A stretch of 64,000 bases of DNA from Micromonospora sp. 15K316 (GTDB taxonomy: Bacteria; Actinomycetota; Actinomycetes; Mycobacteriales; Micromonosporaceae), in the NCBI RefSeq assembly GCF_004348525.1, contig NZ_SMKG01000001.1, positions 124,001 through 188,000 of the forward strand, in the 5' to 3' direction. Below the pieces are notes generated by a model. The model was not told the DNA's origin. It ran no database searches and worked only from the letters and a program-made list of their open reading frames with translations. How positions within the stretch are numbered: position 1 is the stretch's first letter; the number at the start of each line of letters is the position of its first letter. The position numbers were made by a program, and so were the translations under genes. Below are positions 1 to 11,033 of the stretch, one piece after another.

Positions 1-2
1 AA

Positions 3-767
3 CAGGGCCGCTGGCGGGACGCGGACGAGTGCTGGGCGCGCGTGCAGGCCGGCGACCCGGAGCATGCCGGCGCCGCCGAGGGGCGGCGGATCCTCGCCGG
101 GATCGTGGCCGGGAAGCGTCCGTCCCGGCCGGTCGCCCAGCCGGGGCGGGTCGCGGTGGCCGGCGGGGTGCTGGTCGTGGCCGCCGTAGCCGGTGGCGCC
201 GTCGCCGTGGCCGGTGACGATCCACGCCGGCCGGTGGCGACCGCCCCGGCTGCCGCCACCTCGTCGCCGACGGAGGCCGGTGAGGAGCAGCGACGGCGCG
301 CCGAGGAGCTGGCCCACCGGCTGGCACAGGTGGAGGCCGAGCGCTCCGCCGCGGCCGAGCGGCTGACCACCCGGCTCGACGTGATCAGCCGGCGGCTCAC
401 GATGCCCGGAGTCATCGTGAAACGCGGGTCGGGCACCGTCGAGGTCTACTTCCGGGAGGGTCTGTTCATCGAGGACACCCGCCTGACCGCCGACGGGGCC
501 GCGCTCCTCGACAGGGTCGGCCGCCGACTGGACGGGCTCGACGCGTCGATCACCGTCGTCGGGCACAGCGTGCCGGTTCCGGGCGGGCGGACGAGCGGCG
601 GCTCCGGAACGGCGCTGAGCCGGGCCGAGGACGCCGCCCGGCAACTCGCCGAGGCGAGCGGCCTGCCGCTGACGGCGTTCGCGATGAGGTCCGCGGAGCA
701 GTCGGAGCGGCCCTTCGAACGGGAGGCCCGCAACCGGACGGTCAGCCTCGTCCTGACCCCGCGCTGA
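3..767 (+). CDS. OmpA-like membrane protein, 5' end cut by window
   Basis: The reading frame is open to the left edge and the upstream codons look coding (RWRDADECW), so the GTG at 42 is probably not the true start and the gene begins outside the window. Visible order: a cytoplasmic stretch, one hydrophobic segment (VAVAGGVLVVAAVAGGAVAV), a Pro/Ala/Thr linker, a charged heptad-like coiled coil (EEQRRRAEELAHRLAQVEAE), then a C-terminal domain that resembles OmpA/MotB peptidoglycan-binding modules (FIEDTRLTADGAALLDRVG, a central VVGHS, and SRAEDAARQL). OmpA modules in actinomycetes usually anchor a membrane protein to the wall; that role is inferred. The family assignment rests on pattern only. 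Confidence 0.7.
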   Translation, partial: QGRWRDADECWARVQAGDPEHAGAAEGRRILAGIVAGKRPSRPVAQPGRVAVAGGVLVVAAVAGGAVAVAGDDPRRPVATAPAAATSSPTEAGEEQRRRAEELAHRLAQVEAERSAAAERLTTRLDVISRRLTMPGVIVKRGSGTVEVYFREGLFIEDTRLTADGAALLDRVGRRLDGLDASITVVGHSVPVPGGRTSGGSGTALSRAEDAARQLAEASGLPLTAFAMRSAEQSERPFEREARNRTVSLVLTPR

Positions 768-832
768 GACCAACCGCGACGCCGGCCGGCCCGGCGGCCC
801 GTGCACGCGGCGCCCGGGTGGGCCGTGCAGGC

Positions 833-852
833 GGACCCGTGCGGGCGGGTCC
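833..852. terminator. GC hairpin between convergent genes
   Basis: A 7-bp inverted repeat (GGACCCG / CGGGTCC) with a 6-nt loop lies between the convergent OmpA-like gene (ends 767) and the VOC gene (ends 877). There is no T-tract, as is common for actinomycete terminators; it could serve both strands. Confidence 0.5.
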
Positions 853-876
853 CGGTGAGCCGTGCGGGCTGCCGGT

Positions 877-1308
877 TCAGGCGGCGAAGACCTGGGAGTC
901 GTCGGCGAACGCCTTGAACTCCAGGGCGTTCCCGGCCGGGTCGTAGAGGAACATCGTCCACTGCTCGCCGGGTTTGCCCGCGAAACGCAGGTAGGGCTCG
1001 ATGACGAAGGTCGTACCGGCGGCGCGGAGCCGCTCGGCGAGGTCGTGGAACTCGGGGATGGTCAACAGCAGGCCGAAGTGCGGGACGGGTACGTCGTGGC
1101 CGTCGACCTGGTTGTGAGCCGCCGGCCCGCGCGCCGGGGCGAGGTGGGTGACGAACTGGTGACCGCGCAGATTCCAGTCGATCCAGGTCTCGGAGCTGCG
1201 CCCCTGCTCACAGCCGATGATCTTCCCGTAGAAGTGCCGGGCGGCGTCGAGGTCGTCGACGGGCATCGCCAGGTGGAACCGCGGGACGGGCGAGTTGAGG
1301 GTGGTCAC
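877..1308 (-). CDS. VOC (glyoxalase/bleomycin-resistance) family protein
   Basis: This 143-residue protein has the typical single vicinal-oxygen-chelate fold pattern: an N-terminal [18 protein letters not shown] segment and a C-terminal [13 protein letters not shown] segment with the metal-ligand-type Glu. It matches the common family of lyases/dioxygenases that bind a divalent metal; the substrate cannot be told. The frame stays open upstream, but GTG at 1308 is chosen because GGAG lies 9 nt before it and the homology starts there. It diverges from the lipase gene at 1496 and converges with the OmpA-like gene. Confidence 0.82.
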   Translation of the reverse strand: MTTLNSPVPRFHLAMPVDDLDAARHFYGKIIGCEQGRSSETWIDWNLRGHQFVTHLAPARGPAAHNQVDGHDVPVPHFGLLLTIPEFHDLAERLRAAGTTFVIEPYLRFAGKPGEQWTMFLYDPAGNALEFKAFADDSQVFAA

Positions 1309-1451
1309 GTGGGCTGGCTCCTCTCTCGGAAGGTCGCGGCCGCTCCCGTCGCGCGTCGGGACGGAGTCGGCGGCCGCGCCTGTTCCGCCATCCTCCGCCA
1401 TCCTCCGGTACGGCGGAAGGGTTGGCCTGCCCGCCGCCTTCTGGCACGATA

Positions 1452-1470
1452 CTTGCGCTCGTAGTGCAAG
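1452..1470. promoter_or_regulatory. Imperfect palindrome, candidate operator
   Basis: CTTGCGCT-N3-AGTGCAAG has 7 of 8 arm positions matched and lies 26 nt upstream of the lipase start codon at 1496, close to a -10-like GATACT at 1448. The position suits a TetR/MarR-type repressor site; no regulator gene is adjacent. Confidence 0.35.
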
Positions 1471-1495
1471 AACTTCGTCGATCGATGGAGGACCG

Positions 1496-2827
1496 ATGCA
1501 CACTCTTCGCCGGCGGACGCTCGCAATGCTGACCGCGGTCACGGTCGCGGCCGGGCTCGCCGTCACCACCAGCCCACCCGTCGCCGCCGAGGCCGCCGCC
1601 CGGGCGGCGTACCGTCCCGTGGTCTTCGTACACGGCAGCGCCGGATCGGCGTCGCAGTTCCAGACGCAGGCCAAGCGCCTGGCCAGCAACGGTTACCCGA
1701 TCGACATCATCGAGGCGCAGGAGTACGACTCACCCAACGTCGCCACCATCCTGCCCCAGATCTACGCGGAGTTGGACGCCCGGATCAGCCGGCTGCTGGC
1801 GGCCAGCGGCGCGGACAAGGTGGATCTGCTGGCACACTCCCTCGGCACCTTCGTCATGCAGAGCTACCTCACCAGCTCCCCGGCGCGCGCCGGCCGGGTC
1901 GCGCACTACGTCAACCTGGACGGGCGCACCGCGGCGTCTCCGCCGGGCGGGGTGCCCACGCTCGCGATCTGGGGCGAGGGCGACCCGGCCCGGGCCATCA
2001 CGGGCGCGACCAACGTGTACCTCCCGGACCAGTCGCACACCCAGACCGTGTCGTCGGAGGAGTCGTTCCGCGAGATCTTCCGGTTCTTCCGCGGCCGGGC
2101 CCCGCACACCACGCGAATCGTTCCCCAACTCCTCGGGAAAGCCCGGGTCTCCGGCCGCGCGGTGCTCTTCCCGAGCAACGTCGGCGTCACCGGCGCGACG
2201 CTCGAGATCTACCCGGTGAGCTCCCTGACCGGCCGTCGGCTCGCCGACCGTCCCGCGCACCGGCTGGCGCTGACCGGCGACGGCTCGTTCGGTCCGATCC
2301 CGGTGCGCGCCACCGCCCGGTACGAGTTCGCGATCGTGCGGACGGGCGCGCCGACCCACCACTTCTACTTCCAGCCGTTCCTGCGCTCCGACACGTTCCT
2401 CCGGCTGCTCACCAGCCGGCCCGGTGAGGGGCTCAGCGCGCTGATCGACACCAGCGACCGGCACACGGCCCTGACCATCCAGCGGCAGAAGGAGTGGTGG
2501 GGCGACCAGGGCGACGCGGGCGACAAGCTGTGGATCAACGGCCGTGACGTGCTGAACGCGGCGAACACGCCACGCGCCAAGCGGACCATCGGCATCTTCG
2601 CCTTCGACGACGGCAGCGACCGGGTCACCGACCTGACCGCTCCCCTGCCGGAGTTCTTCAGCCAGACCTTCATGACCGGCATGGACGTCTTCATCCCGGC
2701 CGCGCCGGCGCACCTCGGCCTCGTCTCGATCGCGGTCGACCAGCGGGGCGGCGGGTTCGACCTGATCAGCGTGCCGAACTGGAGGTCGAGCGAGCACCGC
2801 GTGACGGTGAACGTCGACGACTTCTGA
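1496..2827 (+). CDS. Secreted lipase/esterase, alpha/beta hydrolase fold
   Basis: A 443-residue exported enzyme. Residues 1-31 form a Sec signal (three Arg, hydrophobic core, Ala-rich cleavage zone). The mature part starts with a lipase-type beta strand and oxyanion region ([10 protein letters not shown], 42-51) and carries the nucleophile elbow AHSLG with Ser115; a DQSHT motif further on probably supplies the His. About 200 residues of C-terminal beta-rich sequence follow and resemble a binding domain. It belongs with LipA/EstA-like triacylglycerol lipases of actinomycetes, so extracellular ester hydrolysis is likely. ATG 1496 is preferred over earlier in-frame codons because GGAGG lies 3 nt upstream and the signal peptide starts exactly there. 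Confidence 0.85.
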   Translation: MHTLRRRTLAMLTAVTVAAGLAVTTSPPVAAEAAARAAYRPVVFVHGSAGSASQFQTQAKRLASNGYPIDIIEAQEYDSPNVATILPQIYAELDARISRLLAASGADKVDLLAHSLGTFVMQSYLTSSPARAGRVAHYVNLDGRTAASPPGGVPTLAIWGEGDPARAITGATNVYLPDQSHTQTVSSEESFREIFRFFRGRAPHTTRIVPQLLGKARVSGRAVLFPSNVGVTGATLEIYPVSSLTGRRLADRPAHRLALTGDGSFGPIPVRATARYEFAIVRTGAPTHHFYFQPFLRSDTFLRLLTSRPGEGLSALIDTSDRHTALTIQRQKEWWGDQGDAGDKLWINGRDVLNAANTPRAKRTIGIFAFDDGSDRVTDLTAPLPEFFSQTFMTGMDVFIPAAPAHLGLVSIAVDQRGGGFDLISVPNWRSSEHRVTVNVDDF

Positions 2828-2834
2828 CCACGAG

Positions 2835-4748
2835 CTAGTCGGCGACGATCCGGAAGCCGATCCCGGCCGCCGTGATGCGGTCGAGGTCGGCCGCCGTGAT
2901 GCCGTATCCGGTGAACCGCTCCACCGCGACCAGACCCTTCTGCCCCCGGTCGACGTGGTCGTCGAGATCGAGCCCGGCGAGCGCCGCCGCGACCGCCGGC
3001 TCCGCGGCGATCATCGCTTCGAGGTCCCCGCCCGTCCCGGGCTCGAACGCGGCGAGCAGTCGCCCGTGCTCCGCGAAGGAGAGCCGGGTGAGCGCCCTGA
3101 CGTTCCAAAACATGCTGGCCGACCGACCGCCTGCGGAGGCCCGCCGCAGGACCGGTCCCCGCGAGCCGCGGAAGCCGTTGAACTCGACGGCCAGGATCGC
3201 CGGCCCGGTGTCGAGCACCGTGACCCAGGGGAAGTTCGAGTCCCCGGCGAACAGGTCCTCCTCGATCGAAGGGATCGGCTCCGGCCGCTTCGGGTCGGCA
3301 CCGAAGGCGCGCAGCACCTCCTCGACGGTGGCGCCGGTCGTCACGGTGACCGTCGCCGCCTCCGACAGTGAGCTCCGGCGGACCCACCGGTACGCCTGCT
3401 CCGGCCGGGGCGCGCGCACCGGCTCGGGCTCGCCCCGCAGGCGGTGCCCCAGCCGATCGGTTCGCCGATGGACGACCTCCGGACCGGCGGGCGCCGACCA
3501 GACGACCAGCTCGTACGTCTCCGCGTCCGGGTCGTCGGCCTCGTCGCGGCCGCGCGCGTGCACCCGCAGGCGGTAGTCGCCGGGCCAGGGTGGGGTCTCG
3601 GCGCGCAGCTGCGGCTCGCTCGTGCCGTCGGGGCCGAGCACCGACGCGAGCCCCTCGGCCGCGCGCCAGCTGACCTCGACGATCTCCTCCCAGCCGGACG
3701 CCACCTCGGACGGCGCCTCGGCCAGCACCGTCAGATGGACCCGCACCGCGCCGTCGGCCCGGCCGGTCCGGATCACGGCACCGCCGTCGACCACGGTGAC
3801 CAGCCCGTTGCCGGTAACGTCGACGGAGTCGGGGAACGCCCCCTCGGCCAGGGCGAAGCGGTGCCCCGACACCCGCACCGAGCCGAACGACCGCCGGGGC
3901 AGCAGGTACTCGGCTCGGATCTTCTCCCGCCGTGCCGCCGCGTACGCGGCGGGCATCGGCGTCTCCCCGAGCACGACCGCCGCCGCGCCGAGCCCGACGC
4001 CCACGATCAGCGCGGCCCGGTCGACGGCGGGTGGCACCTGCAGCTGACCGACGACGGCGTGCGCCGCCGCCACGGTGAGCGCCAGGTGCGCCCGTCCGTG
4101 CCGCGCCGCGATGGCGGCCTCGTCACCGGCGGTCGACGTCTCCGCCATGAGGGGAACGATGGACGGGTGCGCCGCGAGCCGCCGAGCCAGGGCGAGAACC
4201 AGGTCGGCGAGGCCGGGGCGCAGCCGCTCCACCAGCAGCGCCGCGGTCAGCGTCTCGCTCTCCTGGCCGAGCGAGGCGAACCCGTAACGGCCGTCGGCGG
4301 GCGGCGGCGGAAGATACGCCACGAGGCCCGGCACGTCGGGTGGCTGCGTGCCGGTCACCGTCAGCTCCAGCGCACCGAGCAGTCGTTCGGCGACCAGCGG
4401 CCCCAGCTCGCGTAGCGCGGCCAGCACCACCGGTTCGGTCGATGCGGGATCGCGGTGCGGCGACGCGGCGGGCAGTTGCCGCGGGTTCAGCGTGCCCAGG
4501 CGGCGTAGCCCGTGCAGCGCCGTCGATTCGCCCTTCACGACCACGGGGTGGTGTGGCGGCGGGAGGGCCACCCGGTCGTGGTCGACCCGTACGACCGCGG
4601 GTCGCCGCTGTTGTCTCGCCTCCCCCGGCACGCCCCACCGCCCCAACCGTGCCGCGGGGCCCGGTGGGATCAGCTCCAGGAGCGCCCGCATGACGGCACC
4701 GACCGGCGGCGCGAGTTCGTCGACGAGCCTGCCGGGAACGTCGAGCAT
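2835..4748 (-). CDS. Large protein with C-terminal DUF6461-like domain
   Basis: A 637-residue cytoplasmic protein with no signal or membrane span. The last 200 residues match what I recall of DUF6461: VEEVLRAFGADP, a PWVTVLDTG strand, an EFNGFRGS turn, and RRASAGGRSASMFWNV followed by TRLSFAEHG. These domains occur alone or fused to other modules in actinomycetes and have no known function. The N-terminal 420 residues are unfamiliar: an Ala/Leu-rich helical part (about 100-260), then beta-rich segments resembling the small secreted-like domain of DUF6461 neighbours. ATG 4748 has GGAGG 6 nt upstream. The gene converges with the lipase gene with only 7 bp between stops, and diverges from the excalibur gene. 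Confidence 0.75.
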   Translation of the reverse strand: MLDVPGRLVDELAPPVGAVMRALLELIPPGPAARLGRWGVPGEARQQRRPAVVRVDHDRVALPPPHHPVVVKGESTALHGLRRLGTLNPRQLPAASPHRDPASTEPVVLAALRELGPLVAERLLGALELTVTGTQPPDVPGLVAYLPPPPADGRYGFASLGQESETLTAALLVERLRPGLADLVLALARRLAAHPSIVPLMAETSTAGDEAAIAARHGRAHLALTVAAAHAVVGQLQVPPAVDRAALIVGVGLGAAAVVLGETPMPAAYAAARREKIRAEYLLPRRSFGSVRVSGHRFALAEGAFPDSVDVTGNGLVTVVDGGAVIRTGRADGAVRVHLTVLAEAPSEVASGWEEIVEVSWRAAEGLASVLGPDGTSEPQLRAETPPWPGDYRLRVHARGRDEADDPDAETYELVVWSAPAGPEVVHRRTDRLGHRLRGEPEPVRAPRPEQAYRWVRRSSLSEAATVTVTTGATVEEVLRAFGADPKRPEPIPSIEEDLFAGDSNFPWVTVLDTGPAILAVEFNGFRGSRGPVLRRASAGGRSASMFWNVRALTRLSFAEHGRLLAAFEPGTGGDLEAMIAAEPAVAAALAGLDLDDHVDRGQKGLVAVERFTGYGITAADLDRITAAGIGFRIVAD

Positions 4749-4847
4749 GGCCTACCTCCGCCTCGGGACCAATTTAGCGCGCCGCGAGGGTATCGGAGGG
4801 AGCCGACAAGCGCTGCACCCTCGTGGTGGAGGCGGCAGTCGACCGCC

Positions 4848-5456
4848 GTGCAGTCCTTCCTCATCAGCGCGGTGGTGCTCCTGCTGTTCCGCTGTGGCGG
4901 CGCCCTGTCCGAGGCCGTCACCTGCGACGAACCCGAACCCGAACCCGACGCGAGCGCGCCCGCCGACGCCCGCACGGAGCCGGCCCAGACCGGGGCCGCG
5001 TCGTTGCCGTCCTCGACGTCCGCGTCCCCCACGCCGGCCACCACGTCGGCGGAGCCGTCGCCGTCGAAGGTCGCACCGAGCAAGGCCTCGTCCACTACCG
5101 CACCTGCGACGCCGTGCGCGCGGCGGGCAGGGATCCGCTCCTGGCGGGAGAACCAGGCTCTCGCGCCGGACTCGACCGCGACGGCGACGGGATGACCTGC
5201 GAGTCGGGCGGTGACGCCGGTGACGACGGGAACGGCGGTGGCGACTCGGGCGGGAGCGAGACGGGTGGCGGTGACACCGGCGACGCGGACGACGCCGACC
5301 CGCGCTTCTCCGCCTGCGCCAAGGCCAAGGCGGCCGGCTACGGTCCGTACCGTCGTGAGGTGGATCCCGAGTACCACTGGTACCAGGACCGCGACGGCGA
5401 CGGCGACGGATGGGTGCGAAGAGCGGAACCCCGGCCGTCGATGCCCCTCAATCTGA
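4848..5456 (+). pseudogene. Secreted excalibur calcium-binding protein, two frameshifts
   Basis: Three pieces in two frames spell one protein. From GTG 4848: a hydrophobic segment (FLISAVVLLLF), an acidic stretch and a Ser/Thr/Pro/Lys linker, in one frame to about 5090. A second frame then gives a full excalibur domain (YRTCDAVRAAG ... LDRDGDGMTCE, about 5092-5203), a Gly/Asp linker and most of a second domain (FSACAKAKAAGYGPYR ... DRDGDGDGW). The terminal Cys-Glu of the second domain is found only back in the first frame (DGCEERNPGRRC, stop at 5456). A 1-nt loss near 5090 and a 2-nt loss near 5410 explain it. As written, translation from 4848 would stop at 5195. GGAGG lies 15 nt upstream of the start, which is loose. 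Excalibur domains bind calcium outside the cell. Confidence 0.65.
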
Positions 5457-5538
5457 TCTTCGCTCGACGGACACCCGCCCGGCGTCCGACGCCGCGATAA
5501 TCCACAGTGGTCTATTCGTTCGGACGCGGGAGCGGAGC

Positions 5539-6612
5539 ATGCGCGACAGGAACAGCAGAAGCCGGCGGTCCAGAGTGGTAAGGGCGTTGACGGCGGTGGG
5601 CGCCGCGGCGACCCTGGCGGCGGCGCAGCTCGCCGTGCCCACACCGGCGAGCGCCGCCGTCAGCCGGGCCGAGCTCGCCCTACGCTGGGCCCCCATCCAC
5701 TACCAGGACGTCGACGCCACCGGGGCCCACGCGCTGGGCGGCCAGTCCGACTACATCGCGAAGGTCGACTTCGACGGCGACCTGAACGGGCGCAACAACT
5801 GGGACCGGACGGGCCAGGCCGGCACCTCGCTGGCCGCGCACGCGTACTACTCCGTCGTCGAGACCAGCACGCACTGGTATCTCACATACCTCTTCTTCCA
5901 CCCTCGGGACTGGACGGACCACCCATTCTTCGAGACGGAGCACGAGAACGACGGCGAGGGTGTGTTGCTCACCGTCGAGCGCGACGGCTCCACGTACGGC
6001 GTCCTGCGGGGCGCGGTCACCGTCGCGCACAGCGACTTCTACTCGTACACGCCGGCGGGCAGCACATGGACCAGCGGCCGCGAGACCGTCGACGGCACCC
6101 TCCAGTTCCAGGCGTCACCGCACGACTCGTTCCCGCACCCGGTGACCGCGCAGGAGGCGCAGGGCCACGGCCTGAAGGCGTACCCCCAGTACACGATCAA
6201 CGGCGACGGCTTGGTCTACTACCCGTCCACGGTCGCCGAGACCCCGAGCGACGGCAACGACCGCGACGTGCGGTACAAGCTGATCGACATCTTCGCCGCC
6301 GACGGTCTCTGGGCGCAGCGGTCGAACCCGAGCCTCTTCGCCGGTCTCGGCACGTTCGCCGGTGACACCTCCGGCGACTGCGGCTCCGGCACCTGGAGCT
6401 GCTCGGCGAACTCGGCCAACGCGCCGTGGGGCTGGGACGACGGCAACGACCTGCCCGCCCGCGGTGAGCTCGCCAGCGATCCGGCGAAGCTGTCCGCCGA
6501 GTACTTCACGATCCCCGCCGGGTTGGCCCGCACGTACACCTCCAACCCGTACGCCGGTGCGGCCGCCGAACTGGCGAGGGCGGCGAAGACGGCGCCGCCG
6601 GTCGTCGACTGA
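5539..6612 (+). CDS. Secreted protein of unknown function
   Basis: A 357-residue protein with a clear Sec signal (MRDRNSRSRRSRVVRAL, hydrophobic core, cleavage near ASA-AV around residue 41). The mature chain is rich in aromatic and acidic residues, with motifs such as RWAPIHYQD, a WYLTYLFFHPRDW block and TEHENDGEG, and a Cys pair in GDCGSGTWSCS. I recall similar hypothetical secreted proteins in bacteria and fungi that recall Vps62/NPP1-like folds, but I cannot assign a function. ATG 5539 has GGGAG 6 nt upstream. It follows the broken excalibur gene and converges with the gene ending at 6720. Confidence 0.78.
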   Translation: MRDRNSRSRRSRVVRALTAVGAAATLAAAQLAVPTPASAAVSRAELALRWAPIHYQDVDATGAHALGGQSDYIAKVDFDGDLNGRNNWDRTGQAGTSLAAHAYYSVVETSTHWYLTYLFFHPRDWTDHPFFETEHENDGEGVLLTVERDGSTYGVLRGAVTVAHSDFYSYTPAGSTWTSGRETVDGTLQFQASPHDSFPHPVTAQEAQGHGLKAYPQYTINGDGLVYYPSTVAETPSDGNDRDVRYKLIDIFAADGLWAQRSNPSLFAGLGTFAGDTSGDCGSGTWSCSANSANAPWGWDDGNDLPARGELASDPAKLSAEYFTIPAGLARTYTSNPYAGAAAELARAAKTAPPVVD

Positions 6613-6667
6613 TCCCGGAGCGCGGTGCGCGGTCGGCCTGATCGGGCCGGCCGCGTCGCGGCGGCAC

Positions 6668-6711
6668 GGTCGCCGGGTCGGCGGGGCGCTGCGCCACGCC
6701 GGCCGGCGACC
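6668..6711. terminator. Hairpin between convergent genes
   Basis: Arms GGTCGCCGG (6668-6676) and CCGGCGACC (6703-6711) pair perfectly and enclose further GC-rich pairing. It lies between stops at 6612 (+) and 6720 (-), so it may terminate both transcripts. Confidence 0.5.
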
Positions 6712-6719
6712 GCCGCGCG

Positions 6720-7685
6720 TCACTGCTGGAACTGGCCGGGTCCGAGAACCTTCCACGCCGGCCCAGCCGGGTCGGCCAGCGAGCGGAACGGCACGGTGAA
6801 GCTGAACGCTTGCTCGGTGGACCGCTTGATCGCCCAGAGCCTGGACCGGGCACCGGCGTGCTCCCACGCGATGCCCTGGCCCTCCACACCCGGCAGGGTG
6901 ACCGTGCCCGCCCACACCAGCTCGGAACCGGCGGACGGCAGCGTCATCACGTACGCCTCACCGAGGTCGTGGCCGGTGAGCCAGAGCCGCCCGTCCGGTC
7001 CCCAGGATCCGCCCGAGTTGCTCATCGGCTTGAACCGGTCGAGGATCGGCTTCGGGATCGTCCACGCCTCGACGACCTGGAAGTGGTCGTCGAGCTTCAC
7101 GACCTGCGTCTGGTACGTCTCCCCGTACGGCTCGGTGCCGCCGTCGGGAATCTCGTCGTAGTTGGCGAAGCCCGCCCACCACGCGCCGTCGTGGCGGTCC
7201 AGCCAGGTCAGCGAACCGCGGAAGATCCCGAAGCTGTGCGTCTCGAGGTGGCGCATGGTCCGGGTGTCGAAGACCTCGATCGAGCTCTCCATGGGCGACT
7301 CGTCGTAGTTGGAATGCGCGGCGTAGAGCCGGCCGCCGACCACGACGGCGCTGTCCAGATGGATGATCGGCCCGTCCGGGTCCGACACGAACTGGAGCAG
7401 CGGCCGTCCCGTGGCCTTGTCGTGCTTGGTGATGCTGCGGTTGTCCACCACGTAGAAGTAGCGGTCGTCGACGGCGACGGCCTGCCGGGCGTCGAACGCG
7501 TCGTAGCTGCGGGCCAGGGTGGCCGATACCACCGGCGGCTCGGCCATGGCCGCCTGCGTGCCCGCCGCGGGCACCAGGCCGGACGGCGCGGGCGCCGCAA
7601 CGGCCACCAGGCCGGCTGCGAGCGCCGCCGCGCCGGCGGTCGCCGAGGCGGCCAGGCCGGCGACGATCCGGGTTCGGGTCGACAT
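6720..7685 (-). CDS. Secreted beta-propeller-like protein
   Basis: A 321-residue exported protein. The signal peptide is MSTRTRIVAGLAASATAGAA with a long Ala/Gly core. The mature part has repeated strand-turn units typical of a propeller or SMP-30-like fold: DDRYFYVVDN, GGRLYAAHSNYDE, DGAWWAGFANYDE, DGRLWLTGHDLGE and RSRLWAIKRS, each ending in a similar aromatic-rich strand about 50-60 residues apart. Such folds bind ligands or metals or act as lactonases; no catalytic residues can be assigned. ATG 7685 has GGAGG 5 nt upstream and is the start of the signal peptide, although the frame is open further upstream. Confidence 0.75.
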   Translation of the reverse strand: MSTRTRIVAGLAASATAGAAALAAGLVAVAAPAPSGLVPAAGTQAAMAEPPVVSATLARSYDAFDARQAVAVDDRYFYVVDNRSITKHDKATGRPLLQFVSDPDGPIIHLDSAVVVGGRLYAAHSNYDESPMESSIEVFDTRTMRHLETHSFGIFRGSLTWLDRHDGAWWAGFANYDEIPDGGTEPYGETYQTQVVKLDDHFQVVEAWTIPKPILDRFKPMSNSGGSWGPDGRLWLTGHDLGEAYVMTLPSAGSELVWAGTVTLPGVEGQGIAWEHAGARSRLWAIKRSTEQAFSFTVPFRSLADPAGPAWKVLGPGQFQQ

Positions 7686-8120
7686 ACTTTCCTCCGTACG
7701 GTCTCGACGTGCGCCGGGTGCGCGCCTGTCGACCCTCGCCGGGCTGCCGCTCCCTCGATCGAACTGGTCCGGACGGCCCGATGAACGGATCATGAAGGTG
7801 ATGACGGCCCGAGGTCCCGCACCGCCGCCACGGGACACCCCGTGTCGCACCCATGACGACCTGTTAATGGCACAGCCGGATCGGCTCTGTCGCTGATGGG
7901 TTCCGGCGGGCCGTCGGGATGGGGTGCCGGAGACGAACCCCTCGGGGCTGACACAGAGGCGATGTTAGCGATCACATCGCTTCGTCCGGAGTGGACCTGC
8001 GGGATCCGCACCGGCCGACCTCGGTGATCTACTTTTCCGGAGAAGGCGCGTTCCGCTTTCGCGATGCGCCCACCCGAGACGTCGTCTAGATCACCGGGGT
8101 CGCCCGGCGCGGATCGTCGC
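7686..8120. other. Intergenic region with one operator-like palindrome
   Basis: No convincing coding frame is visible in this 435-bp stretch. It holds the leader of the gene starting at 7685, the 3' flank of the sugar permease gene and the palindrome at 7961-7978. No clear terminator hairpin was seen after the permease gene. Confidence 0.5.
7961..7978. promoter_or_regulatory. LacI-type operator-like palindrome
   Basis: GATGTTAGCGATCACATC is an 18-bp palindrome with 14 matched positions and a near copy of the TGTTAGCGCTCACA site upstream of chvE at 12271. It lies 143 bp beyond the permease stop and 276 bp upstream of the gene starting at 7685. The shared sequence suggests the same regulator. 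Confidence 0.45.
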
Positions 8121-9367
8121 TCAGCGGGCCGACCCGGCCCGGCGCTTGTTGTACACGTCGAAGGCGACGGCGACGAGCAGGACGAGCCCCTTCACCACCG
8201 ACTGCGTCGACTGGTCGACGCCCATCAGCTGCATCCCGTTGCTCATCACGGCCATGATCAGACCGCCGACCATGGCGCCGACGACGGTGCCCACGCCACC
8301 GGTGACCGCCGCGCCGCCGATGAACGCCGCGGCGATCGCGTCGAGCTCGAACATGTTGCCCGCCGCCGGCTGGGCCCCGTTGGAGCGGGAGGAGTAGATG
8401 ACTCCGGCCACCGCCGCGAGAAAGCCCATGTTGACGAACATCCAGAAGTTGACGGTGCGGACCTTCACCCCGGACAACGTCGCGGCCGAGAGGTTGCCGC
8501 CGATCGCGTAGACCCGCCGGCCGAAGACCGTACGCCGGGTGACCAGGCCGTAGACGAGCACGAGGACGGCGAGGATGATCAGTACGATCGGCAGTCCCCG
8601 CGCGTGGGCCAGCTGCCAGGCGAAGTACATGATGACCGCGCCGACCAGCAGCACGCGGGCCACGAAGAGCGGGAACGACTCGACCGGCTGCTGGTAGCGG
8701 ATCCGGGCGAGCCGGGTCCGGAAGACGCTGACCGCGTAGCCCGCCACCGCCACCGCCCCGATGAGCAGTGTGAAGGCGTCGTAACCCTGCCCGCCGATGA
8801 GCCCGTTGAGGAAGCCGGCCGCGACGCGCTGGTACTCGGACGGGAACGGCGACAGCGAGATGTTGTCGAGCACCCGCAGGGTGAGCCCACGGAACAGGAG
8901 CATGCCGGCGAGGGTCACGATGAACGCCGGGATCCCCGCGTAGGCCACCCAGAACCCGTGCCAGGCGCCGACCGCGATGCCGACGGCGAGCGCGGCCAGG
9001 ATGCCGATCCACCACGGCTGTCCCTGCCGGATGACGAGGACGGCGGAGACCGCGCCGGTGAGCGCGACCACCGATCCCACCGACAGGTCGATGTGGCCAC
9101 CGATGATCACGATGACCATGCCGATCGCGAGCACCAGGATGTACGAGTACTGCAGGACGATGTTGGTGATGTTGCCGGGGCTCAGCGAGACGCCGTCGGT
9201 GAGGACCGCGAAGAGGGCGACGATCACCACGAGCGCGACGTAGATCCCGCTCTGGCGAAGGTTGCCCAGGATCAGTGTCCGCGGATCGCTGGTGCCGGTG
9301 TGCAGCGCGGCGGCGGGGGTGTCGTCGGACGATGGGCGCTGCGGGGTCGCCGACGGTTTGGTGGTGG

Positions 9368-9371
<4 letters not shown>
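8121..9371 (-). CDS. mmsB: Monosaccharide ABC importer, permease
   Basis: A 416-residue integral membrane protein of the ribose/xylose/galactose (CUT2) permease family. It has about ten hydrophobic segments, the family signature [16 protein letters not shown] after the second/third span, and the cytoplasmic coupling region [20 protein letters not shown]. The long form with an extra cytoplasmic insertion around residues 235-265 matches MmsB/GguB/XylH-type permeases. It would form the membrane channel with MmsA and receive sugar from ChvE. Its ATG overlaps the mmsA stop by 4 nt (ATGA), so the two are translationally coupled. Sugar specificity (arabinose, galactose, xylose or glucose) cannot be read from sequence. 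Confidence 0.92.
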
Positions 9372-10906
<1,535 letters not shown>

Positions 10907-11033
10907 GGTCACCGTCCTGGTCGTACCCGTCGTGAACGAAACCCTGGTCGATCGGGACCGCCGTGCCGGCCGTGTCCCGGTCCGCACCTGCCGCCACGAC
11001 GGACCGCGAGCGGAGGGACGAAGGTTCAGGGAT

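Noticed and set aside
446-961. Long minus-strand frame opposite the OmpA-like gene
   Set aside because: It is an antisense shadow in GC-rich DNA, Arg/Ser-rich with no ribosome binding site and no domain.
1442-1456. TGGCAC-N5-TTGC, an exact sigma-54 (-24/-12) promoter consensus upstream of the lipase gene
   Set aside because: Actinobacteria lack RpoN, so in this host the match is probably chance; the overlapping palindrome and -10-like GATACT are more relevant.
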